Of a DNA stretch of 64,000 nucleotides, positions 11,391 to 21,321 are shown one piece after another (within the stretch, counting starts at the first letter, position 1; every line of letters starts with the position of its first letter). This stretch comes from Drechmeria coniospora. Lineage: Eukaryota > Ascomycota > Sordariomycetes > Hypocreales > Ophiocordycipitaceae. The notes under the pieces are model-generated. The model had not been told where the DNA came from and did not search any database. It saw only the letters and a program-made list of their open reading frames with translations. The stretch spans positions 9,955,222-10,019,221 of the forward strand of contig NC_054390.1 of NCBI RefSeq assembly GCF_001625195.1, in the 5' to 3' direction. The position numbers and the translations under genes are program-made.

Positions 11391-12149
11391 ATCCGCCTCC
11401 TTTGCCGTCGCCCCGACTCCTAAGCGAAGATTGGGAGATGGATTGGCCATTCATCGCCCCGGACAAGCACTCTGATTAATTGCCCGCAAATGATGAGTTG
11501 AGATTTAGGCACGATTCGGTCCTTTGCAGCAATCTTCTTGGCAAGCATACCCATGGGCAAGCCTTAATGACTGTTTTATTTCCAATACATGATTGCCCCC
11601 CCCCCATGACCTCCATCACGCACTGCTATTCTGATCCCACTCTCGGTCTTCAACATCCATGTGCAGGTGTGCAAGTAAGTACAGACTTGAGGGATTCTAG
11701 GATGCAAGTAAGTGATGTTTGGCAGGACATTTCGGCACAGCAAATACAACCTGCACGAGATTGAAGCATGATTAGTACAGGGGGACAGAGGCCGGGCCTA
11801 CCATGGCGTATTGCCGCTGCTACTAGATTTGCAGCAAATATCCCAGGGGCTTGAGGCAACATTCATTCCAGCAGCAAGGAACCAGCCAAGCATGGTATGT
11901 ATATGTAACATACTCGGCACATGTGAACGGATCATTGTTCGCCGCCGTCGGATGAGGCTATCCGCTGACAAGGCTGTTGTCACTTTTTGAGTCGCTGAGG
12001 CGCGGCACGTGACTCTTTCATTTTCGTTGATTACGCGTCAGCCTTCAATACGCCCCGACCTGCTCTGTTCAACAACGAACCATACATACTTGTGTTTGTG
12101 TGAGATACATACTTGTGTTTGTATGAGCCTTTTCGAATAATCTTCCGGC
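11391..12149. other. Intergenic, no gene seen
   Basis: About 760 bp between convergent/tandem genes. It holds the likely IWS1 3' region, a homopolymer C run near 11597 and a short direct repeat (GAGATACATACTTGTGTTTG-like, about 12086-12125). No coding or RNA gene is supported. Confidence 0.4.
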
Positions 12150-13764
12150 ATGACCCTTGTTCTAATACGGCCACGAACCATTGTCCAGCCGCTTCTGCTT
12201 CGTATACCTGCCTTTCGCCGAGTGCACATTATACAATCACCTATTGAGGAGGCAGAGCTTGCCGGTAATCGTTTAGCTGCATTTCATCCTACAAGACCTG
12301 GACATGTACTTGATGGACGATTCAAAGTCGTGCTGAAGCTTGGCTTCGGCATTTCGTCCACTGTCTGGCTGGCGGAGAATCTTCAACAGTGAGTGCTCCG
12401 ACGTAATGCGAGGTATTACTCCGTACTTGAGGCTCTATTCTTACTGGCAAGTTGGTGCAAGAAGCAACAAGTCCCCAATGCCACGCTATGTTACCATCAA
12501 GATCCCAGCACTTGACATTGACGTGTCAAGAGAGACGAGATATTCAAAGCTCATCAACCATGCCAACCCTACTCACGAAGGCCTCTCCTTCCTCAGAGTT
12601 CCGATTGACGAGTTCAAGTTAAAGGCTGCCACCGGCACACACTCCTGTCTGGTTTACGAGCCGATGAGAGAGACGCTGTTTCAACTGCAGCACAGACTAA
12701 AGCGACAGAGGCTGGCCCTGCCGCTTTTTAAATTTTTTATTTACTGCCTCCTTCAAGCCTTGGATTATTTGCATACAGAATGCCGAGTTATACATACAGG
12801 TTGGTGTTTTCATTCTCCACTTTTACTTGGTCCCGGTGCCTCGATCCTAATGAAGATGGTCCTTAGATATCAAAGACGACAATGTTATGATAACGATAGA
12901 GAACGACAAGGTGCTGGAGGATTTTGTTGCCGAATGTTTGGAGGAACCACATCCAAAGCACGTCAGGAGCGTTGATGGCCGAGAAGTTTACCTCTCGAGG
13001 GGCGACTTTGGGCCGCTCCGAGGCGCGAAACTGTTACCTGAATTGGCCGACTTTAATCTCTGCTACCCTGGTCTGGGAGATCGCCGGCATCTCTCACCAA
13101 TCCAACCCCATCGCTATCGGGCCCCGGAAGTGTTTCTCGGGTGCCCATGGTCATATAGCGCTGACATCTGGAACCTGGGCCTTGTTGTAAGCACTGGGAT
13201 TTGCCGCCAGCTGTACGTTCAATGACACTGGCTGACACTCGGCAGATGTGGAATCTCTTGGAAGATGCCAATATATTCGAACGCCCTGCTGGCGAAGATG
13301 GCGAGTATGACGCCCATGTTCACTTGGCCCAGATGGTATCCCTTCTAGGCGACCCACCCCCGGCCTTGATAGCTCAGGAAAGGCTCATGCGGGACCACCA
13401 ACTCAAGGAGCCCGTGACTAACTCGCGGGGTGAGCGGTATTACAACATGAATCAGTATTGGGGAGGACCATTCTTCGATGACCACGGTGCGTTGCCTCGC
13501 CGGCCCTGATCGGCACCACCCCTCCACCGTGCTCATCACATGTCCATTGCAGGTAAAATCTTCCGCCAAGATTTGATCGACGAGGAACGGTCGCTTGCGG
13601 ATACGGTTACCGAGATCGGTGGAGACGAGAAGGAGACGTTTCTTGACTTTGCATCCTGCATGCTTCAGTGGATACCCGACGAGAGGAAGACGGCAAAGGA
13701 GCTTTTGAAACACCCCTTCTTCGATTCCTTCTATGAGGAACGCATGAACGACAAAAGCGGTTGA
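12150..13764 (+). CDS. SRPK-like serine/threonine protein kinase
   Basis: Five exons, 12150-12388, 12462-12799, 12867-13186, 13246-13486 and 13553-13764; 450 codons, 449 aa, all phases agree. The N-terminus (RRVHIIQSPIEEAELAGN, FHPTRPGHVLDGRFKVVLKL) is that of fungal SRPK-related kinases. Motifs in order: Gly-rich loop LGFGISSTVWLA (about residue 65), catalytic Lys in VTIK, HTDIKDDNVM catalytic loop (the Asp is created across intron 2), metal-binding Asp in LADFN, YRAPEVFLG and ADIWNLG(L)V-M of the activation/APE region, and a C-terminal PFF helix. The usual SRPK spacer insert is short (about 40 aa, EEPHPKHVRSVDGREVYLSR). The glycine of DFG is replaced by Asn, which is tolerated in some active kinases. 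Likely cytosolic or nuclear. It belongs to a lineage-expanded group whose substrates cannot be predicted; SR-type splicing factors are the family precedent. Confidence 0.85.
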
Positions 13765-13818
13765 CGGTTTTGAGACGACATGTTTGGCAGTGGTTGCCTC
13801 GAGATGGCAGATTGGACG

Positions 13819-13930
13819 ATGTGGCCACTGTCGCAGGGGACGCATGAGCTACCCGTCCTGTGATGATTGGGGACCATGTGGCCATTGTCGCAGGGGACGC
13901 ATGAGCTGCCCGTCCTGTGATGATTGGGTA
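13819..13930. repeat. 57-bp direct repeat, two copies
   Basis: Copies start at 13819 and 13876 (ATGTGGCCA(C/T)TGTCGCAGGG...CCGTCCTGTGATGATTGGG), nearly identical. A related fragment (GCCCGTGCTGTGATGCTTGGG) appears near 16278, ahead of the 11-bp array in unit B. Confidence 0.85.
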
Positions 13931-14004
13931 CCGGCTGCCATCAACAGCCATGACATGGTCCGTTTCGTCCACTTTGCAAGAGCTCGCCTCACATCTCCGG
14001 GGGT

Positions 14005-14113
14005 TTTATGTCTCAAAAACGACGATCCGCCTCCGCAGGTTTAACGTCCCAAAAAAACGACGATCCGCCTCCGCAGGTTTTGCGTCCCAAAAACGACGAT
14101 CCGCCTCCGCAGC
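14005..14113. repeat. About 37-bp tandem repeat, three copies
   Basis: Three copies of AAAACGACGATCCGCCTCCG plus CAGGTTT(A/T)(A/G)CGTCCC spacer. Single diverged copies sit at the matching place in unit B (CCCAAGAACGACAATCTG, about 16421) and unit D (CCCGAAAAGGACGATCTG, about 23552). Confidence 0.8.
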
Positions 14114-14847
14114 ATCATCTGATGCGATGATGACGGCACCGATCGGGCACCTTGCACGATGAGTGGATATGTTATGGCGAGAAGACGCTTCGCAAAATCA
14201 GAGCACGTCATTCAAACGATCGCAACCAATGCGAAGCAACCGGCTTGGCCACTGCTAGATTTGACGGCTGCCATTGCGTCTCGGGTGCTTCGCTCTCCCC
14301 GGTAACCTCTCGGATGCATTCAACTTGTGCTTGTGCTTGAAAATCTTGGAGCAAATCTCCCAATGGCGTCTGCTCCTGCATGAGTATCAATGCCCTTCCG
14401 TGTGCACGTCGATGACAGGGGCAAATGCTTGGTTGCCATGTGCTCCGTACAGACACGCACCGTTCACTCGACTGCACACTCAGGCATGCACCGTACGGAG
14501 TGGTATGGCCCGCCACATGCTTGGGCACTTGGGTGAAGAAGGTGAATATCGTGGCCTCCTCATGTACGTGCACGGCACACCGAGTACATTGACTTTGCAG
14601 CCATCCGGACGTCAACTCGAGTGCCGTACGCGTTGTCGCGTCCCGTATCGGCAGTGTTGATGACTCCCCCAGCCGGTCTCGGATAGTGCTCGTCGCCATG
14701 CCGGAGTCTTGCCGTTGTGCGAGAGCCGTGATGATTCCATTCAACCACCGTGATCCTTGTTGCCTTTGTTGGAATGCACGAGTATCGAGCTCCTTTGCAG
14801 GGCAACGCTTCATGTTCTCGCCATCTCCATTCATGCCCGTGTCTGCG

Positions 14848-15657
14848 CTATATGAAATTTGCCGCTCTCCTCTCAATCGCGGGCTCGGGCGTTGCGATAC
14901 CGGTATCTTCCAGTTCGTACGACTCATATCGATTCGGGGTACATGGCCATGTCGTCTTCTCGCCCGACGGAGGCGCCTGGCTGGCGGCCGTGGTCAAAGG
15001 TGACATGGCCGATTCCATATATCCCCACGCCGAGAGGCTTCGTGACGAGGCTGCCCGGGACGCTGCATCGACGCCGCTGGCCGGGCTGGGTGTGTATCCT
15101 GGGGGCGGAGGAATCGATGCCACAAGCTCCGCCGGTAAGGGTCGAGGCGGTGTTGATGGCTGAGGCGGCATCGGCACCATGCGCGAATGGGTTGCGGCTG
15201 GGGGGGTCATGTCCTCAAACCTCCAGCGCTTGGGCTCGACCGAGTTTTTCATTTCTCGTCTCGACTTGCGACAGCGGAAGAAAATAATCAGGCCGGCGAG
15301 GGCCATGGCGGCGGCGACCATTGCGCCGATGGCGATGCCAATCTTGGCGCCCGTCGAAATGCCTCCCAACTTGCCTTCAGCGTCCGGATCCGCAACACCT
15401 GCGGCTTCGAAGAAACCATCTCGACTCATCTTGATGGGCATGTGAAATATGTCGCACACAGTTGACATGTGCTCGTAAGCTCCTGGCAAACCGACTTGGT
15501 CTGTTTCGCCCAAGCACTCGGCATAGTCATTGAGGAATTGTTTGTCATCATAACCGCAGATGCATCGGTCATACTTGGTTGTCTCCAGGAACGCGCAATC
15601 ATTCTTTGTCAAGGATGAGCCGAAACATGACGTCCCGTTTGCCGGGGGCGTTGCCAT
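14848..15657 (-). pseudogene. Family copy A: PPxY membrane protein with broken 5' end
   Basis: Body homologous to copies B-E. The six-Cys ectodomain is present (TSCF, NDC, DRCICG, AECLG, TVCD), followed by the juxtamembrane GISTGAKIGIAIGAMVAAA membrane segment and the basic stop-transfer FFRCRKSRR. The proline-rich tail carries PPPPGYTPSPAS (PPxY), then AWGYMESAM and SYELEDTG, and ends AANFI. The signal peptide is not in this frame. Sequence matching the paralogues' signal peptide (FSFALRRLQLVLLATS, about 15670-15720) lies in another frame, because the stretch corresponding to the mature N-terminus is about 5 nt shorter than in copy B. That signal frame has a TGA just upstream and no ATG. The first ATG in the body frame is 15657, which would give about 269 aa without a leader. 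I read it as a 5'-disrupted copy; an unseen upstream exon could rescue it. Confidence 0.7.
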
Positions 15658-16340
15658 GCTGGCTTCGAGGCTTCGAGGTTGCAAGCAGGACGAGTTGGAG
15701 CCGGCGTAGGGCGAAGGAGAACTGTCAATTGGCCTCCAAGGGTCAATGGCCTCGTCACCGCCCGGGCACTCGAGAAAATTATTGGTGCGGCAATGAAGCT
15801 AGCGATTTTGCCTTTCGAGCATTGCTGGAGAGCATGGGCCGGAAACGTTGCGAGGTCTGGTGCGGGTGATGGAGCCACCGACGACGAGCCAAACATCCAA
15901 ACGCGACGACAGCATGCGAGATTGGATAAAGGCCGTGGCAGGACGAAGGATTAGGAGTACTTGCTTCCCATGAGCCGTTTCCTACCAGCAACCAGCAGGC
16001 TACGCGTTGATCAACGCACACGCTAGTGGTGTAAGTCCTGCACGAGTCAAGTTGGAGCAGAAAAGTCTTCCATCGCCCTATGCTTCTCCACATGTCATGG
16101 ATCAACCAAGCAGTTGACACACGGATTCTCTAGCTCCTCATGGTGGGGGGATTCCATGGGACCAATGCGGTGACGAGTTCATCACTCCGCCATCTTCTGC
16201 ATGTACCAGGGCGCGAGAAAGGGATTCGAAGACGAAAAGCGTGGACCAGAGGAGCATGGATAATGGACCCATCGAGCTGCCCGTGCTGTGATGCTTGGGT
16301 GATGCTTGGGTGATGCTTGGGTGATGCTTGGGTGATGCTT
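15658..16340. other. Upstream flank of unit A
   Basis: Remains of the copy A promoter and signal-peptide region, followed by sequence with no assigned function up to the 11-bp tandem array that begins unit B. Confidence 0.45.
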
Positions 16341-16342
16341 GG
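16288..16342. repeat. 11-bp tandem repeat (GTGATGCTTGG), five copies
   Basis: Five perfect or near-perfect copies in a row at the start of unit B, corresponding in position to the 57-bp repeat of unit A. Non-coding. Confidence 0.9.
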
Positions 16343-17765
16343 GTACTGGCTGTCATCGACGGCGATGGCATGATCCATTTCGTCAAGTTTGCTCGGGCTC
16401 GCATTTCCAGCGTTTTTGCGTCCCAAGAACGACAATCTGTCGAGGCAGCAGCATCCATCCAAGACGATGACGAGGGCACCGATCGGGCGGGGGTTGCACG
16501 ACGACGACTGGATACTCTAGAACATGTCGAGGTGAGCAAACGGTCGGTACAACAATGACATGCCATTCATGATGAGCAGAATGACTGCGACCGATGGCTA
16601 AGCGACCATTCTGGCCACTGCTGGGTACCGTTCTGTTGGACCGCCGAGGTTGCGTCTTGTTGCCACGCTCTCGCCTGTAACCACCAGGGTGAGGTGGCAA
16701 AGGTTGTGCCGTGAGGTGAAGTCTCGGGGCAAATATCGCCATTGCATGTGGGTATGCATGTATGTGGGTATGCATGTATGTGGGTATGCATGTATGGGCT
16801 TCTGCGTATGCATGTATGCGCTTCTCCGTATGCATGTATGTGCGTATGCATGTATCGGCTTTTGCATATGCATGTGCTTGTGCATATGCATGTATGGAGC
16901 TGATATTTGTTGCGCGTCCAGAGTGCTTGGTAATACCCGTTACTGAAACTTGTTTGGGTGACAAAGGTACATGTCGTTGCATCTTCATGTACTTGCAGGC
17001 GTACGGAGTGCGGATGGCTACTTTCATCACACCTACCCGAGTACATGCATCAACCCCGTATGTAGGTAAGCGATACTCTCACATATTCCTCTGTCGCGCC
17101 AAGGTGCCTGTAACGGGGTGGTAAGCGGGGTGTTAGTCGTGTAACGGTGTCCCCTTCCACGCCTATGCAACAGCGTGGCGGTGAAGTTCTCGTGATTCCC
17201 AGCAACAACACGAACACCAATGAACCAACTTCTCCCATCCGACGACGATTGATTCATTGATGCCGTCCATCAAGCGGATCCCCTGCTCGATGTTGCAAGG
17301 GACAAGTAATAATTATTGCACCTACGGATTGCTCCCTATCCATACTTCAGGACTGCACTAATCGTCGCAGGGGCTGTGCTGTTGACCCGCAGCGTCTCAC
17401 ATTGAGCTCATCGCCATGCGAGCCTCCTCATCTTTCCGAGAGCGCAACACCTGAACGAGCGGGCCAGAAGCACAGTCGTCACGGAACTGTCCTGCTCGAT
17501 TACCGTCGTCATTTTGTTTCATCGGAATGCACGAGCATGGCACCCGTTCACGCGGCCTCGGCGCTGGGTCCGAGGAGTGAGCTCGGGAAAATGATAATAT
17601 TACCTCGGTGCGGAGCGAGGTGCTACTCTTCCTGCTGATGCCGGGAGCCCAGCTCGCGCAAATCAAAGACATCGCTTCATGTGTATGAAAAGTACATGCT
17701 TTTTTCCATTCGTTCACGGCCGCTTCATGCTCTTGGCAATCTCGTCACGCCGCGTCCGCATCGAT
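16340..17765. repeat. Downstream flank of unit B, homologous to 13.9-14.8 kb
   Basis: Segments match the flank of unit A in the same order. They include GGCATGATCCATTTCGTCAA versus GACATGGTCCGTTTCGTCCA, the CACCGATCGGGC block and GGCCACTGCT. Further on there is the GGAATGCACGAG block and CTTCATGCTCTTGGCAATCT versus CTTCATGTTCTCGCCATCT. Divergence is high with many indels; no gene is retained in it. Confidence 0.65.
16744..16905. repeat. TATGCATG-rich 16-bp tandem repeat
   Basis: About ten copies of TGCATGTATGTGGGTA and variants (TGCATGTATGCGCTTC, TGCATATGCATG). The core TGCATGCA/ATGCAT motif is self-complementary and purine-pyrimidine alternating. It lies inside unit B where unit A has no such array. 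Confidence 0.85.
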
Positions 17766-18785
17766 CTATATAAAGTTGGCCACTTCCACCATTCCCTCGC
17801 GGCTTTGCCTCGCCGGCTCGGGCCTTGCGATGCTGGTATCTTCCAGTTCGTACGAGCGGTATCCATTCTGGCGGCATGGCGATGTCGTCTTCTCGCCCAA
17901 CGGCGGCGCCTGGCTGACCATTGTCAAGGGTGATATCGCAGATTCCACGTACGTCCACGCCGTCGGCGGCGCGGCGGCCTGGGGCGGCGTCTGCGGCGAG
18001 GCTGTCCGGGGCTGCGTCGGCAGAGTGTTGACACCGCTGACCGGGCTGGGCGTGTATTCGGGCGGCGGAGGAACCGAAGCCGCGAGCTCGGCCGGCGGCA
18101 AGGGCCGAGGAGGCATCGATGGCCGAGGCGGCGATGGCTCGGTCGGCGTCGGCCACGCGCGCGGCAGGGCCGTGGCCGAGGGCGAGATTTCCTCATATCT
18201 CCAGGACTTGGGCTCGACAGCCTCGCTCCGTTGCCGTCTCGCCTTGCGACGGCAGAGAAGAAGAATCAGGCCGCTGAGGGCCACGGCGGCGCCGACGATG
18301 GCGCCGACGGCGATGGCGATCTTGGTGCCCGTCGAGATGCCTTCCGCCTTGTCGTCCGTGCCCCGGCCCGCGTCCCGGCTTGCGTCCTTGTCTGCGACCG
18401 GATCGACGTCCGGATCCGCGACACCGGCGGCTTCGAAAAAACCAGCTCGAGTGATGTTGACAGGCACTTTAAACCTATCGCACACGTCCGCCAGGTACTG
18501 GTATGTAACCGGCAGATCGACTTGGTCCGTCGCGCCCAGGCACTTGGCGTTGTCTTTGAGGAACTGGCTGCCGTTGTGACCGCATACGCATCGGTAATAC
18601 GCCGACTCCTCGAGGTACACGCAGCCATTCTTTACCGCCGACGCCTGGTAACATGACGTTGCGTTTGTCGGGAGCAGCGTTGTGGCCGGTTGGAGGGCGA
18701 GGACAGAGGTTGCCAACAGGGCAACGACGAGCAGGCGTACGGCAAAGGCGGACCGTCGTTGGGTCGCCAATATCACGCCTGTCAT
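17766..18785 (-). CDS. Family copy B: secreted-ectodomain, single-pass PPxY membrane protein
   Basis: Single exon, first in-frame ATG at 18785 (upstream is GTG), about 339 aa. Not a family I can name. Order of parts: a signal peptide of about 27 aa (RLLVVALLATSVLALQPA), an ectodomain of about 90 aa with six cysteines (SCY, NGC, YYRCVCG, AKCLG, DVCD), a variable acidic linker rich in Asp, GISTGTKIAIAVGAIVGAAV membrane segment, basic CRRKARR, and a proline-rich cytosolic tail. The tail holds PPPPEYTPSPVS (PPxY, a WW-domain ligand), AWTYVESAIS, SYELEDTSI and a VANFI end. The CxC plus downstream C resembles part of a CFEM pattern, but only six of the usual eight cysteines occur. The probable role is a surface receptor- or sensor-like protein whose tail may recruit a WW-domain protein such as an Rsp5-type ubiquitin ligase (inference). 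It is the best-preserved of the tandem copies. Confidence 0.8.
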   Translation of the reverse strand: MTGVILATQRRSAFAVRLLVVALLATSVLALQPATTLLPTNATSCYQASAVKNGCVYLEESAYYRCVCGHNGSQFLKDNAKCLGATDQVDLPVTYQYLADVCDRFKVPVNITRAGFFEAAGVADPDVDPVADKDASRDAGRGTDDKAEGISTGTKIAIAVGAIVGAAVALSGLILLLCRRKARRQRSEAVEPKSWRYEEISPSATALPRAWPTPTEPSPPRPSMPPRPLPPAELAASVPPPPEYTPSPVSGVNTLPTQPRTASPQTPPQAAAPPTAWTYVESAISPLTMVSQAPPLGEKTTSPCRQNGYRSYELEDTSIARPEPARQSREGMVEVANFI

Positions 18786-18950
18786 TGCGCTCACTGCCGC
18801 GGCCGAGGCGGCGTTGGCCTCGGAGGGCCGGTTGCCTCGTTGATGCCTTTTGATTTGGAGTATTTCGTCCTCGCAGGAGAAGGCACGGAGTTTGCGGTTC
18901 GATCAAGGCACGGGCGCATGGGTCGGCAACGTCGTAAGGTCCGGTGTAAG

Positions 18951-19105
18951 CAGGTTGTAGGCTGTAAGTTGTAGGTTGTAGGTTGTAGGTTGTAGGTTGA
19001 AAGGTTGTAGGTTGTATGGAGGTTGTAGGTTGTATGTAGGTTGTAGGTTGTAAGGTTGTAGGTTGTATGTAGGTTGTAAGTAGGTTGTAAGGTTGTAGAT
19101 AGTTG
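18951..19105. repeat. GGTTGTA heptanucleotide array
   Basis: About twenty copies of GGTTGTA/GGTTGTAT with one-base variants. It lies upstream of copy B, where units C and D have unique sequence instead, so it is a recent local expansion. Confidence 0.9.
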
Positions 19106-19575
19106 AACAGATGACGATGAGCCCCATGTCTAAATGCCGACGCAACAACAAGCGAGCAAGGAGGCGAAGAGATGATGATGGCAGGACAAAGGCGGGACAA
19201 AGAAGGGGGATGGAGCAAGGAGTAGAGCAAGCTGCCATTCTTCAAGAATTCTCCTTACTCGTTCGATCATGAGCCCTGCCCACTAGCGGTTACACATTCT
19301 TCCAACTCATACCAGGAGATGACTAGTTTTGTTGTTAGCTCACCACAGTCCGCGAACGCGCTATACTAATTCCGCCACATGTTTGGAATCAAGGAGCAGG
19401 CCAAGGGGGGGGAACCGCGCAGTTGGCACGCGTGGGCGTTGTCCTGGACCAGGGCAAATCTCTTGACTACCATGTAATAAGTAAGAGAGAGGAGGGAGGA
19501 AGAATGGCGAGAGAGTCCCGCAGGGATCAAGACAGTCATCGCCTCGTTGCTGCTGTGAGCTACAACAACTGGTGA
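19106..19575. repeat. Upstream flank of unit B (homologous to units C and D)
   Basis: The stretch with GATGACGATGAGCCC, TGCCGACGCAACAA and later AGTCCGCGAACGCGC recurs at 22450-22700 and 24860-25110 in the same order relative to the gene. This defines the upstream half of the duplicated unit. Confidence 0.7.
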
Positions 19576-19860
19576 CTAGATCCAGACCTCTAGGGTAAGT
19601 GTCGTTGCGAGTCGAGCTCCACGATGGAACTCATGAATACGGATCAACTCCATCGTTTCCTCCTCAGCCTCGTGAGCTTGGAACCTCTCAGCTGCATTGA
19701 TACGTGGCAGCCCCTTTGCGGCATCCGATAGCCCAAGCCCCGTACATTCGTCTCGGTTGTCCGATCCAACTTGCAGAGTGTATCCCATCATTTTGATCCA
19801 GTCTTCCGTTGTCCTAGAAACTATTATTGCCGACTTTCGTTCCCGACATTGGCTGCGCAT
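19576..19860 (-). other. Small ORF in duplicated flank (94 aa), doubtful gene
   Basis: ATG-initiated frame of 94 codons. Related but frame-broken versions occur at the same place upstream of copies C (about 22900-23190) and D (about 25340-25545). They share blocks such as ERFxAxEAxExxxEL and xRxxGLxxSDA. There is no signal peptide, no known domain, and the other copies carry stops or shifts, so it may be a decayed gene of the ancestral unit rather than a working one. Confidence 0.3.
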
Positions 19861-20033
19861 ATAGCGCTTCGGCTGCTACCAAGTGCTGCCTGTTCGTACC
19901 GGTTGTTTGTACATTGTTTCTCTCCATGTCGGATATCCGAGCCGATAGCTACGAGCTATGACTAAAATCTCCTGCCTTCCTCTGGTTGATTTTTGCGATT
20001 AATGGTGAGATGCAATAGGCAACTTTTAACCTG

Positions 20034-20200
20034 CGACATGGTAGTTGAACACCCGTGACATGGTAGTTGAACGTAACACGGTAGTTGAACACCCGTGACA
20101 TGGTAGTTGAAGGCAACACGGTAGTTGAACACCCGTGACATGGTAGTTGAACATGACATGGTAGTTGAACACCCGTGACATGCCAGTTAAACACCCACAG
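20034..20200. repeat. 22-nt tandem repeat (ACATGGTAGTTGAACACCCG)
   Basis: About seven alternating copies of GACATGGTAGTTGAACACCC and AACACGGTAGTTGAA. Two worn copies remain at 23376-23425, at the corresponding place of unit D, each followed by ACCGACAGGCTTCGG or ACCCACAGGCTTCGG. The array therefore predates the duplication and was amplified in unit C or lost in D. Confidence 0.85.
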
Positions 20201-20769
20201 GCTTCGGTTGTGTTTCCCATCCACATGGAATCATGCTCCAAAACAGATGTAATGAAAGGACTATGAACCTGGTCACTTCCGAATGGGCTGAGCACGGGCT
20301 ATGACTATTGTGTTGGAAGTATTTCGAAAAGGTGCATTGGTGTTATTGCATTAGACATTTCGCAAATCCTTCAGGTATTGTCCCACCGCCTTGAAAGAAG
20401 CATGCACTCGATCTGTCGGAGGCTTGGGAAGGGCAACCGTATTGAGGAGGGCATCTGGAAGAGGCCATCCGAAATAGAAATTCCTCGGGGGCATCACAGA
20501 ACGGCATTCTTCATAACAGGGCAATGCTGTAATAGGCTCTCAAGACCACGTTTTTTGAAGTTTGTTGGAGGCTTTTTTTGATTTGAGACGTCATTGATTT
20601 GCTACCCTTATTATTCGAATCATGTGATAACACTATATCTGTACTGTAGTATAATTGCCATCGAATCCTTCAAGGAGGGCGGGGAACGGCATGAATCATG
20701 AGCAGTCCAAGTTCTACCACGAAATGGGTGGGTACGCAAATATCTCGGTGGGAGAGACATTCTATACCT

Positions 20770-21240
20770 ACCCAAGATATCAACAGCATCATATCTTCAG
20801 AATCAGTCTGTCAAGTTCGTCTGGGTCTCCAGGGGGCGTTACAATACCTATCCTTTGCTTTGGACTGAACCTTCTTGACCTTCTTGACCCGGAAGTATAG
20901 CGGCCTGATAATATCGAAAGCTTCTGGGACTTGACTCAAAATTTTGAAAACATAAAGACTCATGTTATTTTTGGCGGTTGCAACATCGTTGAAGCTCCTG
21001 ATTTCCTACACATGGGTCGACTCCAGGAAGTTTTAATCCCGCGGCTAAGTCCACGACTCGAGCGCACACATCCAAAGCAGGACATGGAAAGAGACGCAAG
21101 ATCGTGGCGGTAGGTATGATCGGTCTTGCGGAGCACCTTGAATGCCATGAGTTTATTGCATTGCACCCGTCTGGTGCCGCGCTCGGCTCAGGCCACCATC
21201 TCTTGCTTGAGCTCGACAAACGTCAATAATGGTACCACAG
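20770..21240 (-). pseudogene. FunK1-type kinase relic
   Basis: Minus-strand sequence homologous to the last third of the intact FunK1 gene at 25921-28224. The MAFKVLRKTDHTYRHDL block matches MAVEVLRKTDHTYRHDL. Equivalents of the RLRKW, SPGDPDQ and Arg-rich segments follow downstream with several indels and stops. The 5' two thirds are missing. It lies between unit C's repeat array and copy C, so the ancestral unit probably paired the kinase with the membrane-protein gene. Confidence 0.8.
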
Positions 21241-21321
21241 AAGCCATCTCCCACCGTACATAATGTTAATGGTTGTTCAAGGCAGCTTTATGCTCTCAGC
21301 AGTCTCGCTACACCATCGGAT

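Larger units (their letters stand above)
13765..14847. other. Downstream flank of duplicated unit A
   Basis: About 1.1 kb between the kinase and copy A of the membrane-protein family. It contains two short tandem repeats (listed) and sequence recognisably similar to 16.3-17.7 kb and, weakly, 23.4-23.7 kb. It is therefore the 3' half of a duplicated unit. No intact gene is seen in it. Confidence 0.6.

Noticed and set aside
10164..11450. 428-codon minus-strand open frame
   Set aside because: Antisense shadow of IWS1; low-complexity Leu/Arg/Val composition and no homology.
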